The notes under the pieces are model-generated. The model searched no databases, had not been told where the DNA came from, and saw only the letters and a program-made list of their open reading frames with translations. A program made the translations under genes and the position numbers. DNA of 64,000 bases. Source: Neelides folsomi (taxonomy: Eukaryota > Arthropoda > Collembola > Neelipleona > Neelidae). Below, in pieces: positions 26,501 to 41,500 of the stretch. The stretch's first letter is position 1, and each line of letters opens with the position of its first letter. The DNA is taken from assembly GCA_034687125.1 (NCBI GenBank), contig JAQGBZ010000270.1:23111-87110 (forward strand), in the 5' to 3' direction.

Positions 26501-29500
26501 AATATGAGAAGCCTCCTTAATTTTCTACAGAATACATTATTTATGCAAAAACCTTTTAATTTCCATTTGAACTTCCTTTTAAGAAAATTCCCACACGATT
26601 ATTGAAATTATTACACAAATATTATAACTTTGATTAATACAATAGGAAAATAAAGTTACTACTTATAATAATAATAAATAATATTTTTGATTGTTCTTTT
26701 TGTATAATTGCTCCAATTCCAAGTTCAATAACCCATTCAAGTACATCCTTATATTATATATAAAATATAGGAATATATTTAATAGATACATTTTGATTAT
26801 TTTTGATTCACTCAACAATTTTGTACACAAGCTTGTTTGGAACAATATAAAATATTTACATACTTTTAATTTTACAACATCATTTATAACAAAGGTGTGT
26901 TTGTCTGAATGTCTAAAATGTAGTTATATTATTTACTACATAAAAGGACTGGTACTTTCTAGTCCTAAGTAATCCCAAGTACTTTTTTGCACTCACTCGA
27001 CAGTCAATTATACAATTATCCTATATGTATGCTCGCATTGGCCGTAAGTGAAGCGAACATCCTCATTCATAACAATTGATGGTGTAAACAATGGAGGAGA
27101 AGAGCAGAAAGTGAGGAGACTTGTAGAGAGTTGCCTGACTTGGATTCGCATCAGAACTGCGTATAAGGACGGTGAGACAATTCCACACATCTTTTTATCG
27201 TTTCAATCAACATGAACTCATTCCAATGTGCGGAGTGGTGAGGAAGAGAAAAGAAGCAGGTCGTCTCTCTTCCGATCAAATCAAGCTTGTAAAATGAACT
27301 CAGGTATGGAAAGGAAATGCGACTTTTCTATAATTCGCTATTTCCGTATCCGTATCCGCGTTTATTTGCTTTTATTATGTTCAAAATTACAAATCTTTTC
27401 CATTTGAGTCTTTTTTATGTAGAACGTGCTTCTAAATTAATATGGAAAAAATGGAAATATTTCTAGTTTTGTATTTAAATTGGTTACAAATTGAATATAT
27501 AAGAACTGTATAAGAATTTAGGTATAAGAACTATAATAATTTATGTATAAGAATTGTATAAGAATTTATGTATAACTGTATTGTTAGCTGATTGTCTCGT
27601 TATAAAAAATAGTAATTTGACTTATCTATAAAACTTTAACAAGCATTTGAACTTAAATATACCCCATAAAATTATATTTAGCTTTCTATAATATGAAATC
27701 GCTTAATCATAATAAATATTTGTACATGAAGAAGCGTAAAATATTTTAATTACAGATATGATGTTTTACCGTGTAATAAGAAATGATTAAAAAGTACAAG
27801 GGTATGAGTTCCACTGTATGGATTTAATCACGACTCATTTTTATTGAGAAAGTGTCTCTGTGAATGCGGATGAGATTAAAAATGACCCCAATTTAAATAT
27901 ATAAATATGGTGGTTCGGTTTGATAGAATATTAACATACTTTTTTTTATAAGAAATCAAGACCAACATATGAACCATACTGTACTAATTATAAGTCCTGC
28001 TTATACCATATGCATTTATTATTATATTCTTATATCTGTATTTAAAGTATGTGGTTATGGACATTAGACACCATTAGAGGTGATAATAAGTGAAGCATTA
28101 AATCGTTGTCGTTCTACTAATTAGCAATATAAGAATTATAGTACACTTGAACTTATAAAGTGAACAATGGGTTTACCTATATCAGAGGAATTTCCCAGGC
28201 TGCTCTGCTGAGCCTGACGAGACAAACGTACCATGGTGTCAAGGTAGAGCGAACAAGCGGCCGAAGCACCTGTAGACCAAACAATCACAAATAAATTAAT
28301 CATTTTATTCACATTTTATCATGAAGATCCTTCCGCTCCCTTCACTGCGATGAACCAACCGATGACCAAGGCTTGTCACCGCAATTCGTGTTGAGTTTGT
28401 TGAGGAAAGGAATTTGTACAAGGGCAGATGATCCTTCCACTCCTCGACATGAGACCTTTGAATCCTTTCAGGATTTCAATAGGTGGTCGTAACTTAAACC
28501 TCATTGTCCGATTCATACGAAATTGAAACGGAACTTGGCAAAGACGCCAAACCTTCATCTTTTATCAGCAAAATGATCACGAGGGAAAGAAGAATTAAAT
28601 TCTAATTGCCAATGTGTGGAATTGGGAAGTTTATTTATGGAATTCCAATCGACCTTGGCTAATTTAATTCTTTGTCGATTTTTTCATTAAATTTATTTGA
28701 ATTGTGATAACTAAATATTACACTATTGCTGATTAGGCTTCTCAGTGTCAATCAAATCTCTGCAGAATATTTTCATTTTTTATTTTCATTTCTTAAAGCT
28801 TACATACTTCTAGAATACTTTAGATGGTTCTTTAGATCGTGTATCTTTATAATATAGAGTATATTATGTAGGCTATACGCATGATATGTAATGTATCAGA
28901 TTTTTATATATACAAGTCGATCATTTCAACGCTTCGATCTCTGCGGCTTTTCACAAAGAACTGAATGGTCAAAAAATTGGAATTCTCAAAGTCAAATCGA
29001 TCTGGAACTTTTTTGATCCCTTTTCCTTTTTTTCTTTTAAAGGAAGAGTTTTGAGAAGATCAGAAATCGTGCCTTGAGAAGTCTCAACACTCTCCACCTT
29101 GAATAGGGAATATAATAGGATTTCTTTGGATTTGGCCGTTGGTGAGATCATTTTCCCAAAGATTCCTCGTCCCCTCACTCTCTCCAGATCTCCCAGGGCA
29201 ATATGAGGAGAATAAAGGAATTGAGATCGAGGGATGGTCAGCTTCCTCGCCCTTCCGCACTTTTCTATTACCTCAATTTATATTATGATTGGCCTACTCA
29301 AAAGGAGAGCTCTCGGGTCCTCCACACTTCCTTCGGCCTCCCATTGTCAGGAATTCATTGAATTTAAGAATTGAGTTGAAGGAATTGGAATATCTTCTAT
29401 TCCCACTTAACAATTAATGAGATTCGCCTTTCTTAATATTGTGGAATGCCGTACATATATCATTCACAGATTTAATTCACCTGTCTGTGGTACGAGATTG

Positions 29501-32500
29501 ATTCATGAACTTGTGAGAAGGACTCCGCTGGCTAAAAGCGTATTTCTTTCATTCTTGTATCTTGAAGAATAACTTGGGAATTTTTAAAGCTCTCTCTCTT
29601 TCATCCAATGCCACAAGGATCGTAAAATAGATGATGTATCTAAGAACAAATATTTAATAGGAATTTGCTCACAGGGACATTAGAAAAAACTTTTAATCGT
29701 GCAATAAAATATTTTCCTTGTTTTCGTCATTTACTTAGAAAAAATCTACCGGAAAATCTTAAATCTTAAATAAATGTAAATTACACGTCAACAATTTTCA
29801 TTTGTAAATTCTAGTAAATAAATATCTAATGCAAATTCTTGTAGATAAAAACATAAAAATAATTTGCATCCAAACATTAAATTGATATTAAACTTTCATT
29901 TTTAATTTTTTAACATTAAAAACTTCCTGGTTAGTGTATTTATTTACCTATAAAATATTTGATTCAATTTTACATGCATGTCAGTAATATCAGGATAGTT
30001 AAAAAATTAATAGCCATGTGAGTTAATACACAAAATGTCCCAATGCATATTCAATGAATAATTGTTAGATGCGGTTGGTCGAAAGTGTGATAAACTCAAT
30101 TGACTTGCTTATTTATGGATGAATAGTAAATAGGGGATTGTATCTAAATTGTATAACAGGAGATGTCTTTGAGTCAATTACATGCCGCCGATGTGATTAC
30201 AATATCCGAGTCGAGTTGGCATGAAAAATGTCTACTTCCTCTTTCTCGTCATTTGTCTCTTACATTTACAGATAGTTCTTATGTTAGTTGTTACGGAGTA
30301 GTGTTAAAGAGATAGGCCGTGTCTGATAGGAGATTAAAAGGAATGCAAATTGAGAGAGCTTCACTTCAATCCAAAACTTTCAGTTTCACCTCAACGTTCT
30401 TTTCCTTCAGTGTGGGATGGAAATGATGAAGTCTCCCAACCACCAAGAGGCCAAGCATTAAAATCTGCTACATCGAGTGAGATCAGGCCGTGAATAATAA
30501 AATCATCCAATGGCCCTCCATCGTAACTGTCGAGGCTTAAAGGGGTCTTTGAGTAGACGAGAAAGGGAAATAAGTATGGAATAAGTAATTTGCAAAGCTC
30601 CAACTCTTCCTGTACAGTTCGTATGGTCCCTATACAAAAGAGATACCAAAGATCCAAAAGTTCAAACACCTTGGTTGTCTTTGGCACTCGTTCAGCTTTG
30701 AGTTTTCGGGAGGACAGGTTGCGAACTCATGTGAACTGTGATGAACCGAAGACGCACACGACCCACAAATGAAATCTACACCACATGACCCATCATGTCA
30801 AGCTAGTGAGGCTCAGTGAGGTAATCGGCCCATTATCATCTCCGTCAACGTCTCTGTTCGAATCCAAGGCGGCTCGGCATATCAAAATGGTTTAGATAAT
30901 AAACTATCCTCAATTCTTAACAATTATTTATTGCAGCCAATCAAAGGTAAATGATGGAACATCACGATTAAATATTTCCAATGTTTTAGAATCAACCTGT
31001 CAAAACCATTGACGTTTTTTATCCTAACTAACTGACTTTCATTACGCGACTTTCATTCTCAACGTCTCGATTACGACCATGTAGGGGAATCTCTATAATT
31101 AAAACTTCAATGAAAAACCTCGTAAATCAATATAGTAAATATCTTATATATTAGTGTATGTACATAGATATAAAAATGTATTATGGTATTAGAGCTAAGA
31201 ATTAATATATGAGTATAAAATTATTATTTTACAACTTGGTGAAATATTGCGTTATAGGGGAAATAATATTAGTACAGATTTTAGTTAATAATTAAATGTT
31301 TATTCACGATTCGTAGACCCCAGAGGATAATTTTCCCAAACCAAACATAGATGATTAATAATTACAGCCTAATTAATATGTTTGCATTATTGTGTCAAGC
31401 AAGTTCGTTAAAAATGTCAATTATTGGTATAAATCTTCAACTAACTTTACAATTAATTACCAATCCCCTCCAATCCAACGTTTTCTCTCTTGATTAGTCA
31501 GAAACTCTCAATTATTGGAACAAGAGCTGAATATTAAATTACAATTAGGCTCTGGCTGATTTCATAAAATATGATACAGATAAGATAATTTGACAATAAT
31601 CCTAATTACATTCTTGCTTTTCAACCTTATTCATATAAAGAGACGCATACTTATACATATTTTTGGTGTAAGTTAAAGTAAGGGTTGGGATAAAATTCTG
31701 TAGCAGGTTTCTTATAAACTGCTATATTATATATATATGCAAATAATGAAAGTTAATCATATCGTAATCATAATTAACTTGACCAACATCTATATATTTT
31801 TTATAAATTAATGCGTGATTAATAGGAGAGATCTAATAAATTATATAGTCCAACATGGGAGCAAATGGCTTCTGATAGATTTCTACACAAATATTTCCTT
31901 ACTTTTATTCATCTATGTAATCTTCTTAAAATCTGTACGGCATACTTGGTCAAGTAAAAGTGTGAATTAAAAGCCCTTTATCCCTTCTTTACATACATTT
32001 TAGAATGTAGTTAAAAATCTACTACTGTAGAATCTACTTATTGTTAATGTAGTTTTTTTAATCTTTTTTCATTCATTTACTACGAGATTTTAAGGTTCAA
32101 GAATCAGATGACTTTTGAAAAATTTATAATGACAATTAAATGGACACGGAAAAACAATAGATGAACTTTAGAGTTAAGAAACAATGATGGCAATTGGGAT
32201 CGATGAAAGAGAAAAAAAACCAAATTCCTCGTTCTCATTTTTTAAAGCCATTAAGTTTCTAATATTTTTTAAGAACTTGAAATTCCAATCAGAATATTTG
32301 ATCAAGATAAAGTGAATGAAAACGATGCTCCTTCTATTGTATTTGGGAAAATGAATCTCTTAAGCGTGGAAATCTCAAAGCGGATCTTTATTCAGTAAAA
32401 TCAAAAGATTTCCCTTCATCACTTCATAATTTAAGCCCAGAGTTGTTTCAAAGCGAGGGGAGGAATGAAAGAAATTTTTAATAAGGTGAAATTCAAAATG

Positions 32501-35500
32501 AGATTGAAATGAAAAGAAGCGATTTAAATTCAAGAGAGCAAAAAACTTGAATTCAAAGTTGAAAGAAAAGTGAACTTGTACCATCTCAGATTCCTGTGAA
32601 TTAAACTACAAAATAATAATAATTCTCTTTTATATCTGCTGTGGTTGCGTAGTTTATGCAAATCTTCTCAACTACACAGGTACGGGTTAAACATTAAACA
32701 TTTTCCTTAAATATAGCTGTTAATGAATATTATTAAAGCGGAAAGAATTATTTGCATAAAAGATATTTATTACATTCGCAGTGGATTGGGCCAAGCCCTC
32801 TCTTTTAATTAAGCTCTCTCTCTTTAAATTCATAATATTCCATTTGTTATCAAACCCACAAATCCCTCAATGTGTGAAACCAAATGGGAAAAATCTCAAT
32901 CTGCAAGTTACAACATTTTCCAAGTTTCCCTCCAAATGACGGGAAATTTTAACCCAAACATTCATTCACGTCCGTATGTCTCCCCAAGTCCTCTGGAATG
33001 AGTTATGAAAAGGCCATCAGGTTGACGCTCTCTTTGCTCAAGCAAATGCTAAATGGCTGAATCTTTTTGCATTAAATTCCTGGATGGTAACTCGAGATGC
33101 TAATGTCTGTAATGTGTTTGCTGAGCTTTGCTGTGAGAGGGCAAGCTGAAGTTGAAGTTTGAGAAAATATTGGGAAAAGTTGTAAAATAATTCACTCCTC
33201 GTTCCCAATCTCACATGGAGAATTGTTCTAAACAAACTGCGGCACACAGACAGTTAAATTCTCATCTCACACAGTTGAAACCCTTGTGGAGTCCTTATAT
33301 AACCAATCCGCTATATAAGGAATAAGGAATGTTCAACTATTCAAAACATGAGCTTAAATTGAACTGCCGCCTGATCCTTTTACTCGTAATTTACACATAT
33401 GCTCAAATTGGCTCTCAAGTGTCTCAAGTCTAAATCTAAAGGTTTTTGATCCAAGTATGCGGAATTGCCTTGCAATTTTTATTTATTCAAATCATTGAAT
33501 TAAAATAACAAAGGTGAAAAAGTGAAACAGTGAAACATACCGTGTAGAGATTTGAGGTAGGCCTTTCCCGTCGCTATCATTTGCCTCGATGAAGGATTGA
33601 AGTTGTCCAAGATGTTCTGTAAATCAAAGAAAAAGCCGCATGAGATCATTATATAAATTAAATTCTTATTGTACTATACATATTCTCTATTGGTATATAT
33701 CACATTAATCCACACTTCAACATAAATTGGGTGATGGGTGATTAAATAGTACAGATAGTCTTAGTTCTGACAAATAATTTAAATTCTCTCTAACATTAAG
33801 CGTACTCTACCTGTATAGAAAGATATGTATGGATAAGATGATCAGAGTGAAGATGATTTTAATATCTTTGGATGGTTAAAGAAACACAATAGATAAAAGT
33901 AAATGCTATACATTTTAGATGAGTGCAAGAAAGCAATTTAGCTTATTCATAGAAAGTTTGTTGGGAATTAAAAGTAATCAATCACTTTGAAGCTCGTTTG
34001 CTCAATATCAAAGTCATCTTCTTCCATCTCCATTATAATGATTATTATGATGATAAATACCTGGAGCAGCACCCAACCATTAAGACCACTCTTCACTCAA
34101 GTGACTCAAGAATAATTAGAAGTAAGGATTTCCTTGTCAAATCTTAAATTTCACTTTTGACTCTCATCCTTTTAGGTCATTTCCAAGTTCCGAAACCAAA
34201 GTGGGAAAATTTCAACAGAGGGTTAAATACACTTTAAAGGTACAGATACCAGGTATATTGTATGAGGCTTGGGATATGAACAATATATTCCAGATAATAA
34301 TATATATTGTACAGGTAGTTAGTTATATTATTATAGCCATTGGGTCTCTCTTTCGACAGTAATAATATAATGTCATTTCCATTTCATATTCGTGGATCCC
34401 AATTATTTCGTCCCACTACTCAACATAGAGAAACTCAATCTGCTCATTATGAGTTTCACTCCCTCGCTAATGCAAGTATTTATTTCTCTCACCCACCAGA
34501 CCAAACTCATACACATAAATTGCCCAAACTCAAAAGTCTCACTTTTCAAAATGATCCCTCGATTTGGAATGAAAAGAAATAAAAGATGAGTTTATTTATA
34601 AAAAGATGTTTTGTGCTGAATCATTCTATCCTTACGTTACATTCCTGGTATTCTCAGCTGGTATTTAATTTTACAACTACTGTCTAATAACTGAATGAAC
34701 TGTGAGGGGAAAGGGGTTATAGAATTTAAGCCTTTGGGCATTTAAACTTTGAATACAAATTAGCCATTGAACAACTAAATGTATTTCAATTTTCATTTAA
34801 ATAAATTCTTTAGCTCTTAATTAATAAACTAATGGCAAATGAAAAAAGAAAGTATTTCTACAATGGAAGTTTATATTAACAATGACGATGCAAGAGTTTT
34901 TAATAGACAAATACTATTGAATCTAGAATTCAAAACAAAAGTTTTAACAATGTAAAATACTGTTTAGGCACTTAATGTTTGCTTTAACGATGGCTTTAAC
35001 TTTAGTGGATAAAAATGTATAAATGTTGGTGTTATTTTATTAATCCTCACCACTTTAAAAATATTTAAAAACCTCCATTAAATATATAATTTGGTAAAGG
35101 TAAACTCACTAATTAATAAAGTCCAAAATCAAATGGGGGTTATATAGCACTTTCTTATCTCCCCTCTACCAGTACACACCACAACTAGAAAATTTCAATA
35201 ATTCATTCATAGAGATCGATATTATATTGTTCTATAATGCCCCAAATATTTGAAAACTCTTGAACCTCATTAAAAAGTAGAATTTTTAATAAAATTTATT
35301 TTATTCGGCCAAATGTAATAAATAATTTTTATGTTGAAATTAATTATTATCCTTTTAATAATCATAGTTTATTTACACAACGAAGAACTAATAAATGTTA
35401 TTAGTTTTAACTTTAGCTATGGTCCATACATGTTACTTCAATTCAGATATTGTGGAAAAGGTGGAAATGTATTTAGGTATTATGAAATAAGGAATTTTTT

Positions 35501-38500
35501 CAACAAGGAACATAAAATTTGAAAATATTGCTGTTTCAATTTAAAGCTACTCAATATTTGTTAATGAGTTGTAAAATTTCGAGTTTTTCACTGAAATTAC
35601 ATGTTTAATTTCTTAATACAATTTCATCATATTATTATAAAGGAAGAATCTCCTAATGAGTCGCTTACGTACTTTTTTGGTTTCGTCTCTCATATAGTAT
35701 ATTTATTGTACAGATATTTACAAGGATATTGACATTCATCTATCATAATCCTAATTGTAAGTATATCTTATTTGTAGTTGTAAAGTTATAAGTATGGTAG
35801 TTATATTGATATTTAAATTCCAATTTTAAATTATTGTGAAGGAGCTGAATTGCTTTCATTACCGTTCATAGAGAAACTTCTTTCACGCTTACTTTCAAGC
35901 CCCTTTCCATTAACCCCTCAAGTATCTAGGTTCAGCACCTGACTCGCGATCCTTCCCTTGATATACCTTTACTGCCCCACGAGATAATAATGAGGCATAA
36001 ACCCAAATGGGTCTCTTGGTAAGCTGATTGCGAGAGGGAATATAGCCAATGTGAAAATGACCCCGAATTCTCCATTTATGTCAATGTGGGTCAGTCGACT
36101 CAGGAAAAGGATGCCTCGAGGGATTGGAGCCAAAGTGGCTTTGTTCTTCGGCTTACCTTATGCACGAGAGGAGCGCAAAAGAAGTTTCAAACCCGATGAG
36201 AATCAAAGGAGAAATATTATGAAGAATATTATTAAGGTAAGAAAAGGTATGAAAAAGTCGGAATTGCTTCCCCATCTACGCTCATTATTTATTTGTCTTG
36301 TAAAATTGTTAGCGTGGCTAACCTTTTACTTTTCATATGATTTTTCTAGGCCGTTTTCATACTTCTGACCCGATGAGAAGTACTAAAGGCCTTCATTGAA
36401 AAAAGAAATGTCTCACGGAGGCTCGAGGCTTCTTTGGAGGATTCATATAATATTTTAACTGCAGATACTTCCTATATATATTTTACCTGTATATATTTAT
36501 GGTATATTGGATTTTTATATTGTGGGATGAGTTCGACTACCTGGTTCGTATATCTTATAATTGGAATCTCTTTTCAATAAATATTAAATCAGTAGCGTGG
36601 AACTCCAAGCTGCACCCAATTCAAGCTAGCTAATAATCTTCTAAGGACAAGTCAATGTTGAATTCCACTTGTTCATGATCAAATATCATAATTTATGGGA
36701 AGGGTTAATAAATAAAAGGCGAGGAAATCCGGATTCGGAGATTATACCTTCCCTCAAAATTCATCACTATTATCTCGTAATTGGAGAAACGGACGGGAGG
36801 GAAGGGGATTAAGTAGCAATTAAAATTCAAAATCTTCTTATTTATGAGGCCAAAGTCCTTAAATGACTCTTCTTAACTCTGCACTTTCTATACTCCCAGT
36901 GAGAAATGAATTATAAAGAAAAGCCCGCTCTCGTTGGTTAGATAAACAAAGGATGGAATTCCATTGAAGGGATTTAATTGAGATAAACCATTTGCTTATT
37001 ACCATTTGCTTATTAACTATCTTCCTTTAACAACTCCGCTATAAGGCTCTCAATTTTGGACAAATGAAAGTTAAATATGCATACTCAATTTCAGTGCTTG
37101 TCCTAAGTAATATAATTTCACTACTTTTGTAATAAATACCATATGTATGTAATACAATACACACGTTTATTTTATACGACAATATCCCATGTAATATATC
37201 CCATTTAATACATCCTGCTTTAACCAAATAAATACGCCGAGCCCATGAGCCCCAACTTATGTATCTTAAACATGCCAACTAAATTACATTCGAATTCTTT
37301 AACTATTCTTCCTCAACTTCATAAATATGTCCTTGTTCGAACATTATAAGTAAAAGGGGGGATTAAAAGCGACAGATTATCGTTAGTTATTAACCAAAGA
37401 TATAATGCATTTGATTATTTATGATTTTTAAGAAAAATGTTCCCTCTTTATTCTACATATAAAATACGTATATGTGTACATTGTTGTTTACCAGCATATT
37501 GTACAAATTGTATTTATGACCGCTTTCGTTTATTAACTGCTTATCGTGTATAGTTAAATAACTTAAATATGTCCCTATAAAATACCAAGTAAAATGGCAC
37601 ATTCAATGTGAAATAATGAGAGGAGGAAATCATGGTGGTCCCTTATGTTTATTTCTTCTACATTTGGAATTTGCATGAATGAGATTAGGAACAGTAATGA
37701 GAATGTTTCTTTTGATCCTTCTACGAATAAATACATGTAGGATACATAGGTGGAACTTTCAGTTACTTTATATATAATGATGCGAAGAGTCATAAAAAAC
37801 GACATTAAATCTTCCCTTGAGCCATTAAGCGATCACTTCCACAACAATAATTAGATTACAGAAATGGGCTACTCCACTCCATAATCTGGTAATTCCTTTA
37901 GGTTATGGGTTATAAAAGACATGTCCGTACTTGGCCAGGAGCATATTTATACGACATATTCGTATACAAGTATGTAATATGAATTTGCGTATCACTCCCA
38001 TGTCCAAGTCCTGAGACCTTAAAGAGCCATGCTTCAACTTTACTCCATTAAAGACATTATTTATATATGAAAAAAGTGTCCTCAAGTCATTTCTCCCAAA
38101 TCGTGAATTTGACATTGAGACATTGTTAAATAGTTAAAAACACTTTTAAGTAATATATTTACCTACCAAATACTATATCATGTTATATATAAAAAGTTAC
38201 AGAGCAGTTCTTTAGCTGGGAATTTTATCTGTACAAGCGTGTAAAATTATAAATTTTCTGCTGTGATTTATTCCCTCCTTGCATCATCAGTTCCTGTGGT
38301 CAATTTTGTGGTCTTCTATGTCGAAGTAAATTCCCAAATTGACCGCCAACCCAATTTCAACACCTTCGTTCCCTCGATGAAAACGCCAATACGCCAATAT
38401 AAAAAGCGACACAGTCAAAACTGTCGTTCTCGATGCTTTATTTCTAATTGGAAGGTTTTCCTTAAATTCCAAACTTTCCCTTTCGCTCCCAACAACATGT

Positions 38501-41500
38501 AACAAAGTACAACATATTTAAGCAAAGGTGTGTTTTAGCAATTAAATGGAGAAAAAAATGTTTGAAGTGAAGGTGGAAATAAGGGCCGATTAGTGGAACT
38601 GTGTTCCTACCTCCTATGCTCATGAGCCTCAATCTTACCAAAAATTGGGCTATAAAAGTCTTGCAATTTATAATGGATGCGTGAATGTGGCCACGGGGAC
38701 ACACGTGTGTCTCCTGTCCAATCAAGTCTGACTGTCTGACATGATGATCATACCTGTAATGTTATCAGAATATCTGGATGACAGTGAAATTAAAGATTAA
38801 AATTACAGTGAAATGAATTGGAGGGTTCGAGGCATGTGTCAGGGCCCGCTAATAAATAAATATCTGCATTTATTTTCTTCAATGAAAAGAATTCTTCTTC
38901 TGCTCGAGGTTGTAATTAGAGCCCATTATTAAATAAATGATCTGCTCAAAAGGATTTTCAAGTGTGTGAGGAAATATAATAATAATAAGTAATATGTTGA
39001 ATGTATATATTTAACGGATGAATCCCCTCATCTTCAGTTTGCAAATATAGGTAAGAAAGTGAATGAATAAATAGCTATATGTGAAAGGCTATTACGCATC
39101 CTTCAGATGTAATTATTTATTCCCATGTCCTCGCCTAATGACTCGTTCAGAACGATGGATCAAATGTATGTAAAACTCTCGAAGATCATTAAGTTCTCAG
39201 CACTCAACATCTCAATGATTACAATTTTACAATGAATCTTTTGATGCAATTTCTCAAATGAAGACATCCTCAATTATTACAAAAAATGTTCATAAAATGT
39301 CATAAATGGTAAAATAATAAAGCTACTAAATGCCCACTATTAAACACGTTATTACTTCACATCCCAATTCACATCACAATTCACATCACAATTTTTAAAA
39401 TTCCTTAAAAATTCCATTTTTTGGTCTTTTACTGTTAAATTTTCCATAGATAGTCATAATCACATAATAAGCCAAAATTATTCATTCAATCATTCTCTTC
39501 AGAATCTCTAATTTTATTATTAAAATTCTTAATGTTAGTTAATGTTCGGCATGAGATCATGTGGGCGGTTCATTGCTTTAATTTACTCTTTGGGTTAATT
39601 CCCAATTGTTCCAAACTTAAATTAAAAACATTGTTACAAACTACAATGTTATGAAAGTAATTTTTATCGTCATTAAAAGATCCCTTTTTTCGTTTTTCAT
39701 CATCATCGGCGAAGTTAAAGAACTCTTTGTGTGCCTTTTATATAATAATAATAATACGCGTGGTAAGAAGTTGTGTGTGATGAATGGAAAATCAAGATTT
39801 CATATGACGTTTGAAAGAAAAGAATAGGAAGAGAAATTCTCTTCCTCAATTCCAACTTCCATATTATACTTCAATCATTGAGCGAAAATGAGTATCTTTT
39901 AGATGTACAGAGTACAGAGGTAATATAAATGCAATATAAGATGTACACCTTCTAACAGTCCCAAGGAATATTCCTCTTGGCAAGGGAAGAAGTGTCGGAA
40001 GAAATAAGAAGATATTTCATTACATGACTTTGCACGCGAAGTAAATTCATTTCCTACCAATCCCTTTGAGATCCAAAGTGGGCGCATCATAAAAGAGTTT
40101 GAAGGTTACAATTCAAAATGCGACGACTTTCTTAAATTCCAATGGGCGATGAAGACGATTAAAAGTGGTAAACATTTAAGCATTCTTCGATCCGACTCTT
40201 CTTCCTTTCCAAATAGTAATTAATGGCCGATTGAACATTGAAAGTTGAAATGAAATTCCCAGTGCAAAGGTGCTAAGTGAATGTACAAATAATGATTTAA
40301 AAAGGTCCGAAAGACCCCAAAGCTCTTTTAATTCTTTTTCAAGTTTTTTCTTGATCTTCGCCCTTTTCCACTTTTGACCTCTTTAGCTTCAAAAGAACTT
40401 ATGCTCAGAAACTCACAGATTATGGAGATAAAAAATTCCAAGAGTTTTCCTTTTTATTGTGAGAAAAGATTTAATGGTGATGAAGTCAAAGATGACCACA
40501 ATTATTAATTACCTTTGTATGTGATTAAAAAAATGCTAAAATAAATTTTGAAACATTATTTAAGCATTTTCCTAATAATTACATTTATCTCAATTACGAA
40601 TTCCCATTTGCATATTTCAGACTTATGAGCACGTGTTCGTGGGCTTTTTGCATTTTAAGGCAAATCTGATTCAGCTAATCTTTGTGCGAAAAATTTTACT
40701 ACTTTAAGAAAGGGTTTGTAAAGTTAATTCTTAATTGCCTTAAATAAGATATAAAATATTTTTGTATTCTGGGGACTTTGAGCTGAAACTTTTGAGCTGA
40801 TATGTTTATCGATTACAAGAAATTATGAGATTGCAAAAATGTGGAAAAATCATCAAATCTAACAATAAAGTGGCTAATATACAAAATTCAATGCTGAAAC
40901 TTTTAAATACTATTTTATACAAGTCATATCATATACAGGTATGGGTATATTAGCTGTTTGAAAGATCATTAAAAGTTTTGTATATTTCCCAAGCTAATCA
41001 TCGAAAAAAAGTTTTAATCATGAATTTATGTGAAAAGTATTTATGAGTTTTTCGTGTATTGCATTCATGGCATGATGCAGCAAAAGTTAAATAAAAGTTT
41101 CAATAAAGCTTCAATTCAAATTTGCCATTTTTCGTTTATAACTCTTTTCATTTCCACTTGCACCACACACCTCTTCAATATAAATAATAAAAATGATTCT
41201 CCGACCTTCTTGTGAAATAATCTTTTCTTTCATTTCCATCAATTATTCATATACAATAATATATGTATACGAATTGTATATCTGCATACATAATAGATAT
41301 TATTTATTATTATATACAACCAAAGGTTCATCTCATTCAATTCAATTTATTCATCAAAGGAATAAATAGGTTTCTTTTTCATTCCTTTTGAGCTCATGGA
41401 CTCCGGGAGAAACAAATTTGCGGCGAGTTTTTAAACGAATTCCCTCTCATGTCTAAAGCCCTCATTTAACTAAAAGTATCCAACTCTTGGTATTTTAATA

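Larger units (their letters stand above)
23682..28176 (-). other. IRSp53-like intron 3
   Basis: 4.5 kb of AT-rich intron holding the short hairpin at 24569 and the degenerate repeat at 27495. No embedded gene is supported. Confidence 0.75.

Noticed and set aside
29150-29175. gagatcattttccc, resembling the start of the bantam microRNA
   Set aside because: Only the seed-like part matches, and no hairpin partner is visible nearby.
30391-30687. 98-codon minus-strand open frame in IRSp53 intron 2
   Set aside because: No recognisable domain, no partner exons with fitting phase, and it is overlapped by another frame. Best treated as chance or repeat-derived.
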